Shown here in pieces: positions 46,900-55,767 of a stretch of DNA of 64,000 nt. A program made the position numbers and the translations under genes. The notes under the pieces are model-generated. The model was not told the DNA's origin and did no database searches. It saw only the letters and a program-made list of their open reading frames with translations. The DNA lies in NCBI RefSeq assembly GCF_014534645.1, contig NZ_JACVQF010000191.1, positions 99,141 through 163,140 on the forward strand. The letters run 5' to 3'. How positions within the stretch are numbered: position 1 is the first letter of the stretch; each line of letters starts with the position of its first letter. The DNA comes from Streptomyces griseicoloratus (GTDB lineage: Bacteria; Actinomycetota; Actinomycetes; Streptomycetales; Streptomycetaceae).

Positions 46900-48606
46900 G
46901 CCGGACCCCGGAGGCCGCCCGGGCCCGCGCGGAGGCGGCTCCAGCGGCCCGGCCACCGTGGGCGCGCCGGACACGTCGTCGTCGGGACCTCGCGGCTCGT
47001 CCAGCGGTCGCAGATAGGGATTGGTGTCCGGGTCGGGCGGCCGGTGCGGCCGCCCGGGCAGGTACGGCCCGGACGACGGCGCCGCGTACGACCCACCGTC
47101 CGCACCCCTGACCGTACCGTCCGCATCCTCGACCGCACCGTCCGCACCCTCGACCGCGCCGGGCGCACTCCCGGCCGCACCGGGCGCCCGCCGCGCTCCC
47201 GGCGCCCCGGCACCCAGTGCCAGCGGCGCCGCCCGCCGGCCCGCCGCCCCGCTCGCCCACGCCAGCAGTGCCCCCGCGGCCCCAGCCCCCGCCCCCCACA
47301 CGGCGCCCAGCAGCAGGGCCGTACCGAGGTGTCCGCGCAGGTCGATCCCGGCCCCGAAGGCGTCGAAGCCGAGCACCGAGAGCGAGGCGTCCACGGACAC
47401 CTCCGTCAGCCAGGCCAGCAGCGGCAGCGCCGACGCGGTCGCCACCCCCAGCCGCACCGCACACCGCCCCGCGAAGCCCACGGCGCGCTCGTCGGCCCCC
47501 ACGGGCGTCCGCACGGCCGTCAGCACGCCCGCAAGCAGCATCGACAGCGCCGCCGCCACCCCGAGCAGCCACACCCGCCCGTCCAGCTCCGCCAGCCGTC
47601 CCAGCGTGACCGGCTCGTCGGCGCTCACGCGCAGCAGTTCGTCCAGCGGATCCGGAAGGAGCCCGGCCAGCTCGCCCGTCGCCCGCCCGTCCCACGGCAC
47701 GAACAGGCCGATCGGCAGGCCGAGCCAGACCCCGTTGGGCGCGCCCAGCAGCGCGGCGCCCGCGATCCGCCCGGGACGGTCGTCGCCGATCGCCGCGTAC
47801 GCCGCCGCCGCGTACCCGGCCGCCACCGCCGTGACCAGCACCGTGACCAGCGCGGACACCGCGGGCCGCACCACCCGGTGCAGGACCTCCCACCCGCGCG
47901 GCAGGGGAGTGCGGCGCGAGGCCAGCAGCGCGATCAGCAGAATTCCGGCGGACCAGCCCAGCCCGCCCAGCAACGTCGGCGCGGTGTCGACGGTGAAGCC
48001 GACCGCCGCGTCGGCGTCGACGAGGTCGCCGATCCGGTCGGGCAGCAGTCCGCCGATGTCCCCGATGTCGCCGAGTCCCGGAATCTCGACACCGCCGCCT
48101 CCACCGCCGCCGGGCAGGTCGTCGAGCCCGAGCGAGCCGCCGTCGATGGTGATGACGTCGTGGCCCGCCCAGGCCAGTCCGCCCAGCATCGCCACGAAGA
48201 GGGCGACCACCGCGCCCGCACGCGCGAGGAGTTCGGCGGGCGGGACCACAACTCCCGCCGCCCGCAACGACCGCAGGAAGAAGAACGACAGCAGCAGCGC
48301 ACCGACCAGCCCCACCCCCAATGGCGTGATCTCGATGGCGGTGCTCGCCCGGGCGCTCTCCAGCCCGAACGCCGACACGTCACCGGACGGTGTGACCGAC
48401 CCTCCCGCACCGAGGGCCACGACCGCCGCGGTCATCGGCCCCAGCGAACCGGCCGCGCCCGCCCCCAGCAGGTGCAGCCCGAGCGCCGCCGTCCCCGCCA
48501 TCCCGATCAACGCCCAGCTCACCGATGCGATCGCGGACAGCACGACGTCCACCCACGGCACCTTCGTGCCGTACTCCTCGGTCCCGACGCTCGTGGACGC
48601 GCTCAT
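46798..48606 (-). CDS. Streptophobe family membrane protein
   Basis: A 602-residue polytopic membrane protein starting MSASTSVGTEEYGTKV. It has about ten hydrophobic segments, a Gly-rich loop (DLPGGGGGGGVEIPGLG) and a Pro-rich C-terminal tail of about 150 residues ending in PPPPPPPPAPPRRPRDG. I recognise it as the streptophobe family, whose function is not known. It is divergent from the FHA-ABC transporter with 228 bases between. GGGGGT lies upstream of the start. The end of this gene is duplicated downstream. Confidence 0.82.
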   Translation of the reverse strand: MSASTSVGTEEYGTKVPWVDVVLSAIASVSWALIGMAGTAALGLHLLGAGAAGSLGPMTAAVVALGAGGSVTPSGDVSAFGLESARASTAIEITPLGVGLVGALLLSFFFLRSLRAAGVVVPPAELLARAGAVVALFVAMLGGLAWAGHDVITIDGGSLGLDDLPGGGGGGGVEIPGLGDIGDIGGLLPDRIGDLVDADAAVGFTVDTAPTLLGGLGWSAGILLIALLASRRTPLPRGWEVLHRVVRPAVSALVTVLVTAVAAGYAAAAYAAIGDDRPGRIAGAALLGAPNGVWLGLPIGLFVPWDGRATGELAGLLPDPLDELLRVSADEPVTLGRLAELDGRVWLLGVAAALSMLLAGVLTAVRTPVGADERAVGFAGRCAVRLGVATASALPLLAWLTEVSVDASLSVLGFDAFGAGIDLRGHLGTALLLGAVWGAGAGAAGALLAWASGAAGRRAAPLALGAGAPGARRAPGAAGSAPGAVEGADGAVEDADGTVRGADGGSYAAPSSGPYLPGRPHRPPDPDTNPYLRPLDEPRGPDDDVSGAPTVAGPLEPPPRGPGRPPGSGERSGNRPPSRWGELPPPPPPPPPAPPRRPRDGQ

Positions 48607-48834
48607 GGCAGACCCCCCGATCCGCTGCGCGGCAGGGTTGCCGCGCATGTCCCCCTCGCGTGGATTACCACTCTCCGGGCAGGTTTCAACCCCGTCAACG
48701 GAAACCGTCGGTGCGCGCGTACGCACTCTTCACAAGGCCCGACTTTCGGTCAGGGGGCCGAGCCTGAAATAGTTCCCCCCGATGTTCGACATCCCTAGAC
48801 TCCCCGCGACGGGGGTAACTCGGGGGACAACTCA

Positions 48835-51447
48835 GTGGGGCATGGAGTGCCGGAACTCGTACTGGAATGTAATGGACGGACCTGGACGCTCGATCCGTCC
48901 AGGTCTTATGCGCTCGGGCGCGATCCTCAGGGAGAGGTCGTGTTCGACGACGCCAGGGTCTCCTGGCGGCACGCCACGGTCAGTTTCAACGGCCGCAGTT
49001 GGGTCATCGAGGACCACGGCAGCACCAACGGCACGTTCGTGGAGGGCCGGCGGATCCACCAGCTGGAGCTGGGTCCCGGCATGGCGGTGCACCTGGGCAA
49101 CGCGACCGACGGACCGCGGCTGAACCTCACCGGCTCCGCGGCCGCCGCCGGCACGCCGCAGGCCCAGCCCCAGCAGCAGCCGTACGCCGCGCAGAGCGCG
49201 AACCCGGGCTGGGCCCAGCAGGCCCCCGCCCAGCAGCCGCCGCAGCAGCCTCAGCAGCAGGTCCCGCAGCAGCAGGCCCCACAGGCCGGCTGGCAGCAGC
49301 CGCAGCAGAGCGTGCCGCAGCAGCAGAGCGGACCGCAGCAGAGCGCGCCGCAGCAGCAGAGCGCGCCGCACTTCCCCCACCAGCAGGGACCCGGCGGCGC
49401 GGCGGGGGCGCCGCCGGTCTACGGCGACCGCAGCCCGACCACGTTCCACCAGTTCTCGCTCGGCCGCGTGATGCGCATCGGCCGTGCGCTGGAGAACGAC
49501 CTGGTCGTCTCCGACCTCCAGGTCTCCCGCAACCACGCCGAGTTCCACGCGACGCCCGACGGCCGCATGGAGATCCGCGACCTGGGCTCGCACAACGGCA
49601 CGTACGTCAACGGCCAGCCGATCCCCAAGGGCGGCTCCCAACTGCTCGGCCCGACCGACATCGTGGGCGTCGGCCACTCGACGTTCCGGATCGTCGGCGA
49701 CCGGCTGGAGGAGTTCGTCGACACCGGTGAGGTGTCCTTCTCCGCCCGCCACCTGACCGTCACGGTCGACGGCGGCAAGCAGATCCTCAAGGACGTCTCC
49801 TTCGGCGTCCCCGAGAAGTCGCTGATCGCGGTCATCGGCCCGTCCGGCTCCGGCAAGTCGACCCTGCTCAAGGCGCTGACCGGCTACCGCCCCGCCAACG
49901 AGGGCGAGGTGCTGTACGACAACCGGAACCTCTACAAGCAGTTCGCCGAGCTGCGTCAGCGCATCGGTCTGGTCCCGCAGGACGACATCCTGCACAAGGA
50001 GCTGACCGTCAAGAAGGCCCTCAAGTACGCGGCCAAGCTCCGTTTCCCCGCCGACACCACGGCGGCCGAGCGCGAGGCCCGCATCGACGAGGTGCTGCGC
50101 GAGCTCAAGCTCGACATCCACAAGGACAAGAAGGTCACCTCCCTGTCCGGCGGCCAGCGCAAGCGCGTGTCCGTCGCCCTGGAGCTGCTGACCAAGCCGT
50201 CGCTGATCTTCCTGGACGAGCCGACCAGCGGCCTCGACCCGGGCATGGACCGCGACGTCATGCAGCTGCTGCGCGGCCTGGCCGACGACGGCCGCACGGT
50301 CCTCGTCGTCACCCACTCGGTGGCCGAGCTGGCCCTGTGCGACAAGCTGCTGGTGATGGCCCCGGGCGGTTCGGTCGCCTACTTCGGCCCGCCCGAGGAG
50401 GCGCTGAACTTCTTCGGCTACGACACCTGGGCCGATGTCTTCTCCGCCTTCGAGAACTACCGCGACTACGACTGGGCGGGCCGCTGGAAGGGCTCGCAGC
50501 ACTACCAGATGTACGCCGCGGACATCGACGCCGTCGCCCCGCAGTCCGTGCAGATCCCGCCGATGCAGGCGATGAAGCCGCCCAAGCCGCAGGGCTGGCT
50601 GTCGCAGTTCGGCACGCTGGTGCGCCGCTATGTCTCGGTGATCGCCTCCGACAAGGGCTTCCTCGCCCTGATGGTGATCCTGCCGGCCGTGCTGGGCGCG
50701 GTGAGCCTGCTGATCGACTCGGACAAGGGCCTGCTGCCCAACCCGGCCAACCCGCAGACCGGCCGGATCATCCCGAACGGCACCGCCACCACGGTCCTGC
50801 TGATCCTCGCGGTCGGCGCCTGCTTCGCGGGCGCCGCCAACTCCGTCCGTGAGCTGATCAAGGAACGGGTCATCTACGAGCGGGAGCGCGCGACCGGCCT
50901 GTCGCGCTCGGCGTACCTGATGTCCAAGGTGTTCGTGCTCGGCCTGATCACCGTGCTGCAGGGTCTGATGGTCGGCGTGATCGGCTTCGCCAGCCGGGAG
51001 ATCCCGGAGGAGGGCCTGATCCTCGGCGGGGCCGTGATGGTCGAGATGTCCCTGCCGATCATGGCGCTGGGCTTCACCTCGATGATGTTCGGCCTGATCA
51101 TCTCGTCGCTGGTGAAGACCGCCGAGAAGACCATGCCGCTGCTGGTGATGTTCGCGATCATCCAGGTGGTGTTCACGGGCTGTCTGTTCACCCTGCACGG
51201 TGCGGTCGGCGTCAACGAGTTCTCGTACCTGATGCCGTCGCGGTGGGCGGTCGCCGCCGCGGGCGCCACGCTGGACTTCAACAAGATCAGCCCGCCCGAG
51301 CAGGGCGCCGAGACGGACCCGCTGTGGGAGCACTCCGTCGGCGCCTGGGGCATGGACATGGCCGCGCTGATCGCCCTCGGCGTGATCTGCGGCTTCTTCG
51401 TGGCCCGCTTCCTGCGCCGCCACGAGCCCGAGGTCATGCGCAAGTGA
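48835..51447 (+). CDS. Rv1747-like protein: two FHA domains fused to an ABC transporter
   Basis: An 870-residue fusion: FHA 1 (about 8-95, with SYALGRDPQGEVVFDDARVS), a Gln/Pro-rich linker (about 108-185), FHA 2 (about 200-290, with SLGRVMRIGRALENDLVVSD), an ABC ATPase (Walker A GPSGSGKST at about 335, signature LSGGQRKRVS near 438, Walker B in LIFLDEPTSGLD) and a C-terminal six-helix ABC2 membrane domain. This matches the M. tuberculosis protein Rv1747, which is controlled by Ser/Thr kinases through its FHA domains, so similar control is likely. GTG 48835 has GGGGGA upstream. The substrate is unknown. Confidence 0.93.
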   Translation: MGHGVPELVLECNGRTWTLDPSRSYALGRDPQGEVVFDDARVSWRHATVSFNGRSWVIEDHGSTNGTFVEGRRIHQLELGPGMAVHLGNATDGPRLNLTGSAAAAGTPQAQPQQQPYAAQSANPGWAQQAPAQQPPQQPQQQVPQQQAPQAGWQQPQQSVPQQQSGPQQSAPQQQSAPHFPHQQGPGGAAGAPPVYGDRSPTTFHQFSLGRVMRIGRALENDLVVSDLQVSRNHAEFHATPDGRMEIRDLGSHNGTYVNGQPIPKGGSQLLGPTDIVGVGHSTFRIVGDRLEEFVDTGEVSFSARHLTVTVDGGKQILKDVSFGVPEKSLIAVIGPSGSGKSTLLKALTGYRPANEGEVLYDNRNLYKQFAELRQRIGLVPQDDILHKELTVKKALKYAAKLRFPADTTAAEREARIDEVLRELKLDIHKDKKVTSLSGGQRKRVSVALELLTKPSLIFLDEPTSGLDPGMDRDVMQLLRGLADDGRTVLVVTHSVAELALCDKLLVMAPGGSVAYFGPPEEALNFFGYDTWADVFSAFENYRDYDWAGRWKGSQHYQMYAADIDAVAPQSVQIPPMQAMKPPKPQGWLSQFGTLVRRYVSVIASDKGFLALMVILPAVLGAVSLLIDSDKGLLPNPANPQTGRIIPNGTATTVLLILAVGACFAGAANSVRELIKERVIYERERATGLSRSAYLMSKVFVLGLITVLQGLMVGVIGFASREIPEEGLILGGAVMVEMSLPIMALGFTSMMFGLIISSLVKTAEKTMPLLVMFAIIQVVFTGCLFTLHGAVGVNEFSYLMPSRWAVAAAGATLDFNKISPPEQGAETDPLWEHSVGAWGMDMAALIALGVICGFFVARFLRRHEPEVMRK

Positions 51448-51462
51448 CGCTGCCGTGAGGCC

Positions 51463-51502
51463 CCGAAGGGCGGCACCCCGTCAGGAGGGTGCCGCCCTTC
51501 GG
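51463..51502 (+). terminator. Terminator after the FHA-ABC gene
   Basis: CCGAAGGGCGGCACCC (51463-51478) and GGGTGCCGCCCTTCGG (51487-51502) form a perfect 16-pair stem with an 8-base loop. It also sits before the convergent SLT gene at 51554. Confidence 0.85.
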
Positions 51503-51553
51503 CGTTCGGCGTGCGTTCGCGTACGTCCGCGAGGGAAGAGGTCCGCGCCGGCC

Positions 51554-52291
51554 TCAGTACGCGCTGTTGACGTTGTCCATCGAGCCGTAGCGGTCGGCCG
51601 CGTAGTTGCAGGCGGCGGTGATGTTGGCGACCGGGTCGTAGATGTTCTTCGGGGTGCCCGGGACGTGGTACGCCTCGAACGTCGGCGGGATCACCTGCAG
51701 CAGGCCCTTGGACGGGATGCCGTTGCGGGCGTTGATGTCCCAGTTGTTGATCGCCATCGGGTTGCCCGAGGACTCACGCATGATGTTGCGGTGGATGCCC
51801 TGGTAGGAGCCCGGGATGCCGTGCTTCTTCATGATGGCGAGGGACTCGCGGATCCAGCCGTCGAGGTTGTTGGGGTAGCTCTTCACCGAGACCTGCTTGA
51901 CCTCGGCGCGCTGGGCCGACCGGCTCGCGGCCTGCTGGGCCTCGCGCTTCTGCGCGGCCTTCTGGGCGGCGGCCTTCTTCGCGGCGGTGGCGGCCTTCTG
52001 CTTCGCGGCGGCCTCGGCGGCCGCCTGCTTCTTCGCCTCGATGGCGGCGACCTTCTGGCTGGCACCGGCGAGCTGGTCGGTGACGCCGGCGTGGACGTCC
52101 TTGATCTGCTCGGTGCTGTACGCGACCTTGGCCGTGGGAGCGGCGACCTCGCTCGTGGCCGTCTGACCGCTGGCCGGCACCGCGCTGAAGGCGACGGCGG
52201 CTGCGCCGAGCGTGCCGACACCGGCAACCGCGATCTTGTGGGTGCGGGTCAGGGGACGACTATGAGCACGGGTGAGGATGTTCTTGAGCAT
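51554..52291 (-). CDS. Secreted transglycosylase-like (SLT domain) protein
   Basis: A 245-residue secreted protein. Signal peptide region: MLKNILTRAHSRPLTRTHKI and a hydrophobic core to VPASG. A Lys/Ala/Gln coiled-coil region follows (about 75-125, AEAAAKQKAATAAKKAAAQ). The C-terminal domain is a short SLT domain with the catalytic-Glu context NIMRESSGNPMAINNWDIN (Glu about 172) and GIPSKGLLQVIPPTF. It would cleave peptidoglycan strands. The start at 52291 follows AGAGG. The leader upstream contains a stable hairpin. Confidence 0.88.
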   Translation of the reverse strand: MLKNILTRAHSRPLTRTHKIAVAGVGTLGAAAVAFSAVPASGQTATSEVAAPTAKVAYSTEQIKDVHAGVTDQLAGASQKVAAIEAKKQAAAEAAAKQKAATAAKKAAAQKAAQKREAQQAASRSAQRAEVKQVSVKSYPNNLDGWIRESLAIMKKHGIPGSYQGIHRNIMRESSGNPMAINNWDINARNGIPSKGLLQVIPPTFEAYHVPGTPKNIYDPVANITAACNYAADRYGSMDNVNSAY

Positions 52292-52363
52292 GCGGGACAG
52301 ACCTCTTCGAATAGCGCGGAGGTCGCTCGCGTCCGGTGCGGACAGGGGTGCTTCCTGCACAAA

Positions 52364-52387
52364 CGCCGCGGGCTGGAACCCACGGCG
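52364..52387 (-). promoter_or_regulatory. Hairpin in the 5' leader of the SLT gene
   Basis: CGCCGCGGG (52364-52372) pairs with CCCACGGCG (52379-52387) with one mismatched pair (G-U on the transcript) around a six-base loop, about 75 bases upstream of the SLT start. The gap 52292-52630 otherwise shows no gene. Some Streptomyces wall-hydrolase genes carry c-di-AMP riboswitches, but I could not recognise the ydaO consensus here. Confidence 0.35.
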
Positions 52388-52588
52388 CTGAGCGACGAGA
52401 GCAATTCTTAGCGGCCGCAAAATCCGGAGGCAAAGGTGTGACGTACTATCCCGGGTAGTGGATCAGGGAAGGGCGAAACGGGGCAGAATGGACCATCCGC
52501 CCCGGTCAAAACGGACGAGTCGCTCTCCTACTCCCCTTCGTACGTGATCTGGGCCCTATGTGCGGGCTCACACCGACCGCCCGGGCTT

Positions 52589-52624
52589 CTCACCCGTGGT
52601 TGCTGAAGCAATGCGGTGGGTGAG
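52589..52624 (-). terminator. Candidate terminator after the QueA-like gene
   Basis: CTCACCC (52589-52595) and GGGTGAG (52618-52624) with inner TTGC/GCAA pairing, just beyond the minus-strand stop at 52631. There is no U-run. Confidence 0.5.
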
Positions 52625-52630
52625 GGCCGT

Positions 52631-53713
52631 CTACCGCAGGAGGAGATGGACGTCCCCGAACTCGTGCCACAGGTAGCGCCGGCGCACCGCTTCCTCGTAA
52701 CCGCGGTCGACCGCAGCCCGCCCCGCCACCGCGTCCAGCATCAGCAGATGCGAGGCCTCCGGCTCGTGGAACCCCGTCAGCAGCCCGTCCACCACCCGCA
52801 CCCCGCGCTCCGGGGTGACCACCAGATCGGTCCACCCCTCCCGCGCCCGTACGACCCCGCCGGCACCGGCCGCCGACTCCACGGCCCGTACGGCGGTCGT
52901 CCCCACCGCCAGTACCCGGCCGTCCCCGGCCCGCGCCGCGTTGATCAGCCGTGCCGACGCCTCCGGCACCGCGAACCGCTCCGGATACGGCGGCTCGTGC
53001 GCCTCCGCCGAGGCCACCCCTGTGTGCAGCGACACCGGCGCGAACTGCACCCCCCGGCTCACCAGCTCCGCCACCAGCCCGGCGGTGAAGGGCCGCGCCG
53101 CACTCGGCATCTCCGCGCTGCCCGCCCCGTCGGCGGACGGCAACGCGAACACGGTCTGGTACACGGACAGCGGCTGGTCCCGCTCCGTATAGGAGTAGCG
53201 AATCGGCCGGCCGTGCACCCGCAGGAACGCGGGCACGTCCTCCTCCGTCACCCGCGCCCACCACAACCGCTCACCGCGCGCGCTCAGCGGCTCCTCCAGC
53301 ACCAGCCCCGCGCCGCCGGGCAACCCCACCTCCATCCCCGCGTACGCCCCCGCACGCGCGCGCGTGGTGCCCCTTCCGTCGGGGGCCCGCAGCTCCACCG
53401 CCCACCGGCCGTCGTCCCCGCGCGTGGAGAAATGCACCACCACGCGCGCGTGCCCGATCCGCCCGTCGACGGCCGCCGCGAGCGTGGCCGAGGTGTTGAC
53501 CACCAGCAGATCCCCGGCCCGCAGCAGCCGCGGCAGCTCCCCGAAGGTGTGGTGCGACACCTCCACCCCGCGCGACACCAGCAGCCGTACGGCGCTCCGG
53601 TCCAGCCCGGGACCCCGCTGCTCGGCCGGCACCCGCGCCGACAGCTCCCGCGGCACCTTCCCCCACGCCCGGACCGGCCCGCGCGGGGCGGTCCCCGTCG
53701 CCGACGACGTCAT
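52631..53713 (-). CDS. QueA-like S-adenosylmethionine:tRNA ribosyltransferase-isomerase
   Basis: A 360-residue QueA-family protein. The N-terminal half shows ELPRLLRAGDLLVVNTSATL (QueA-type domain entry) and the C-terminal half FAPVSLHTGVAS with PYPERFAVPEASARLINAA. In the queuosine pathway QueA converts the Tgt product to epoxyqueuosine. No tgt or other que gene is visible, so the role may differ. The ATG at 53713 overlaps the SDR stop by four bases (ATGA), so the SDR and this enzyme are coupled. Confidence 0.85.
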   Translation of the reverse strand: MTSSATGTAPRGPVRAWGKVPRELSARVPAEQRGPGLDRSAVRLLVSRGVEVSHHTFGELPRLLRAGDLLVVNTSATLAAAVDGRIGHARVVVHFSTRGDDGRWAVELRAPDGRGTTRARAGAYAGMEVGLPGGAGLVLEEPLSARGERLWWARVTEEDVPAFLRVHGRPIRYSYTERDQPLSVYQTVFALPSADGAGSAEMPSAARPFTAGLVAELVSRGVQFAPVSLHTGVASAEAHEPPYPERFAVPEASARLINAARAGDGRVLAVGTTAVRAVESAAGAGGVVRAREGWTDLVVTPERGVRVVDGLLTGFHEPEASHLLMLDAVAGRAAVDRGYEEAVRRRYLWHEFGDVHLLLR

Positions 53714-54408
53714 CGCCGTCCCTCCAGCAGTGCCGGCGCCCCGTAGCGACCGCTCGCCGGACGCTCGTCCAGCAGCCTCAGGAACGCCGGGACGACACTG
53801 TCCGGAGCGGGCCGCGGACCGTCGTCGTCCGGTACGGCGGCCGCGTACAGGTCCGTCGCCATGTCCCCGGGATCCACCGCCCAGACCCGCAGCCCCGGCT
53901 CCTCCACGGCCAGCACCGCCGCCAGGTGGTCCAGGGCCGCCTTGGACGCCCCGTAACCGCCCCACGTCTCGTACGGCTCGGCGGCGGCGTCCGAGCTGAC
54001 CGCGATCACGGCGCCCGCGGCGGCCGCACGCAGCAGCGGCAGCGCCTCCTGCACCAGGCCCAGCGCCGCCACCGCGTTCACCTCCAGCGCCCGCCGCAGC
54101 CCCTCCAGGGGCAGCTCCTCCAGCCGCACCAGCGGCTCCGCGCCCAGCGCGCTCGCATTGCTCACAAGCAGGTCGACACCGCCGAACCGCCACGCCTGCG
54201 CCACCAGCGCGGCCCGGTGCCCGGCGTCCGTGACATCCCCGGGCAGCGCCGCCACGCGCGTGCCGTACGGCTCCAGGGCCCGCGCCGTCTCCCCCAGCAC
54301 CTCCGGCGTCCTGGCGTCGAGCACCAGGTCCCAGCCCCGCGCGGCCAGGGCATCGGCGAGCGCCCGGCCCAGCCCCTTCGACGCCCCCGTGATGATCGCT
54401 ACCGGCAT
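53710..54408 (-). CDS. SDR family oxidoreductase coupled to the QueA-like gene
   Basis: A 232-residue SDR with an intact site: TGASKGLG at the start (MPVAIITGASKGLGRAL), NASALG, and the catalytic Ser (AVSSDAAAEP) with YGASKAALDHLA. It is followed at a four-base overlap by the QueA-like gene, so the two proteins are likely made together. Substrate unknown. ATG 54408 starts the nucleotide-binding strand directly. Confidence 0.9.
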   Translation of the reverse strand: MPVAIITGASKGLGRALADALAARGWDLVLDARTPEVLGETARALEPYGTRVAALPGDVTDAGHRAALVAQAWRFGGVDLLVSNASALGAEPLVRLEELPLEGLRRALEVNAVAALGLVQEALPLLRAAAAGAVIAVSSDAAAEPYETWGGYGASKAALDHLAAVLAVEEPGLRVWAVDPGDMATDLYAAAVPDDDGPRPAPDSVVPAFLRLLDERPASGRYGAPALLEGRR

Positions 54409-54621
54409 GACACACGTCCCCTCGTCGTCCGCGCCTCCTGATCGGCGTGTGCCTCAACGTAGGAACAGGGACGGCCGGGGCGCCTCGGGCACGGGCCGCA
54501 ACCCGGCGGGGCCTTCGCCCTAGGTCCCACGGGCCGGACCTCCGGCCTAGGCCCACCGCCCTAGGCGGCGGCCGTCACAGGTCCCATCCGCGCTGTCGGT
54601 GCCCGCCGGTACCGTGAGGAC

Positions 54622-55767
54622 ATGAGTCACGGCCCCCGGTCCGGCCTCGCCGCGGTGAGCTCCGCGCTGCTGGCCATGAGCAGGCACCTGGAGGTGCGCG
54701 ACGTCCTCAAGACGATCGTCGCCTCCGCCCGCGAGCTGCTCGACGCCCAGTACGCCGCCCTCGGCGTCCCCGACGACCACGGCGGCTTCGCCCAGTTCGT
54801 GGTCGACGGCGTCAGCGACGAGCAGTGGAAGGCCATCGGCCCCCTGCCCCGCCAGCACGGCATCCTCGCCGCGATGCTGCACGACGCGAAACCCGAGCGC
54901 CTCGCCGACGTCCGCAAGGACCCCCGCTTCGAGGGCTGGCCGTCCGCCCACCCCGACCTGGCCGACTTCCTCGGCCTGCCCATCCGGGACGGCGACGAGG
55001 TCATCGGTGCCCTGTTCCTCGCGAACAAGAACTGTCAGAAGCCCGAGGGCGGCTGCGGCTTCACCGAGGAGGACGAGGAACTGCTCGGCATCCTCGCCCA
55101 GCACGCCGCGATCGCCCTCACCAACGCCCGCCTGTACGAGCGCAGCCGGGAGCTGACCATCGCCGAGGAGCGCTCCCGCCTCGCCCACGAACTTCACGAC
55201 GCGGTCAGCCAGAAGCTGTTCTCCCTGCGCCTGACCGCCCAGGCCGCCGCCGCCCTGATCGACCGCGACCCTGCCCGCGCCAAGGGCGAGATGCAGCAGG
55301 TCGCCGGGCTCGCCGCGGAGGCCGCCGACGAGCTGCGCGCCGCCGTGGTCGAGCTGCGCCCCGCCGCCCTCGACGAGGACGGCCTCGTCGCCACCCTCCG
55401 CACCCAGATCCAGGTCCTCGACCGCGCCCACAGCGCGCGGGTGACCTTCAGCGGGCACCGGGTCAGGGCACTGCCCGCCGCCCAGGAGGAGGCCGTGCTG
55501 CGCGTCGCCCAGGAGGCGCTGCACAACGCCCTCCGGCACTCCGGCGCGGAACACGTCGACGTGACGCTCGACCGGCGCGGCGCCGGAGCCGTCCTGCGGG
55601 TCACCGACGACGGCAGCGGCTTCGACCCGCGGGCGGTGCGCCGCGCGGGACGTCATCTCGGCCTGGTCTCGATGCGCGACCGGGCCGGCGGGGTCGGTGG
55701 CCGGCTGGCGGTGGAGTCGGCGCCCGGCAAGGGCACCACGATCGAGATGGAGGTCCCCGGTGGCTGA
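54622..55767 (+). CDS. Cytoplasmic GAF-domain sensor histidine kinase (NarX/HisKA_3 type)
   Basis: A 381-residue kinase with no membrane segment. A GAF sensor domain (about 20-175) contains Cys residues in NCQKPEGGCGF. A HisKA_3 phosphorylation box, ERSRLAHELHDAVSQKLFSL (His about 192), is followed by a HATPase domain with the N-box EALHNALRHSGA and G-box DDGSGFDPRAV. The absent transmembrane segment means a cytoplasmic signal, possibly redox. Its stop overlaps the response-regulator start by eight bases. From memory the pair corresponds to the genes next to chpE in S. coelicolor. Confidence 0.93.
   Translation: MSHGPRSGLAAVSSALLAMSRHLEVRDVLKTIVASARELLDAQYAALGVPDDHGGFAQFVVDGVSDEQWKAIGPLPRQHGILAAMLHDAKPERLADVRKDPRFEGWPSAHPDLADFLGLPIRDGDEVIGALFLANKNCQKPEGGCGFTEEDEELLGILAQHAAIALTNARLYERSRELTIAEERSRLAHELHDAVSQKLFSLRLTAQAAAALIDRDPARAKGEMQQVAGLAAEAADELRAAVVELRPAALDEDGLVATLRTQIQVLDRAHSARVTFSGHRVRALPAAQEEAVLRVAQEALHNALRHSGAEHVDVTLDRRGAGAVLRVTDDGSGFDPRAVRRAGRHLGLVSMRDRAGGVGGRLAVESAPGKGTTIEMEVPGG

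Noticed and set aside
46546-48798. Plus-strand 750-residue open frame over the streptophobe gene
   Set aside because: Antisense shadow with Arg/Pro/Gln-rich composition. The minus strand encodes a plausible polytopic membrane protein with a ribosome binding site.
48832-51423. Minus-strand 863-residue open frame over the FHA-ABC gene
   Set aside because: Shadow of the 870-residue FHA-ABC protein, which has Walker and FHA motifs in the other direction.
52300-52560. c-di-AMP (ydaO) riboswitch before the SLT gene
   Set aside because: I looked for the ydaO core sequence and did not recognise it. Only a simple hairpin is supported.
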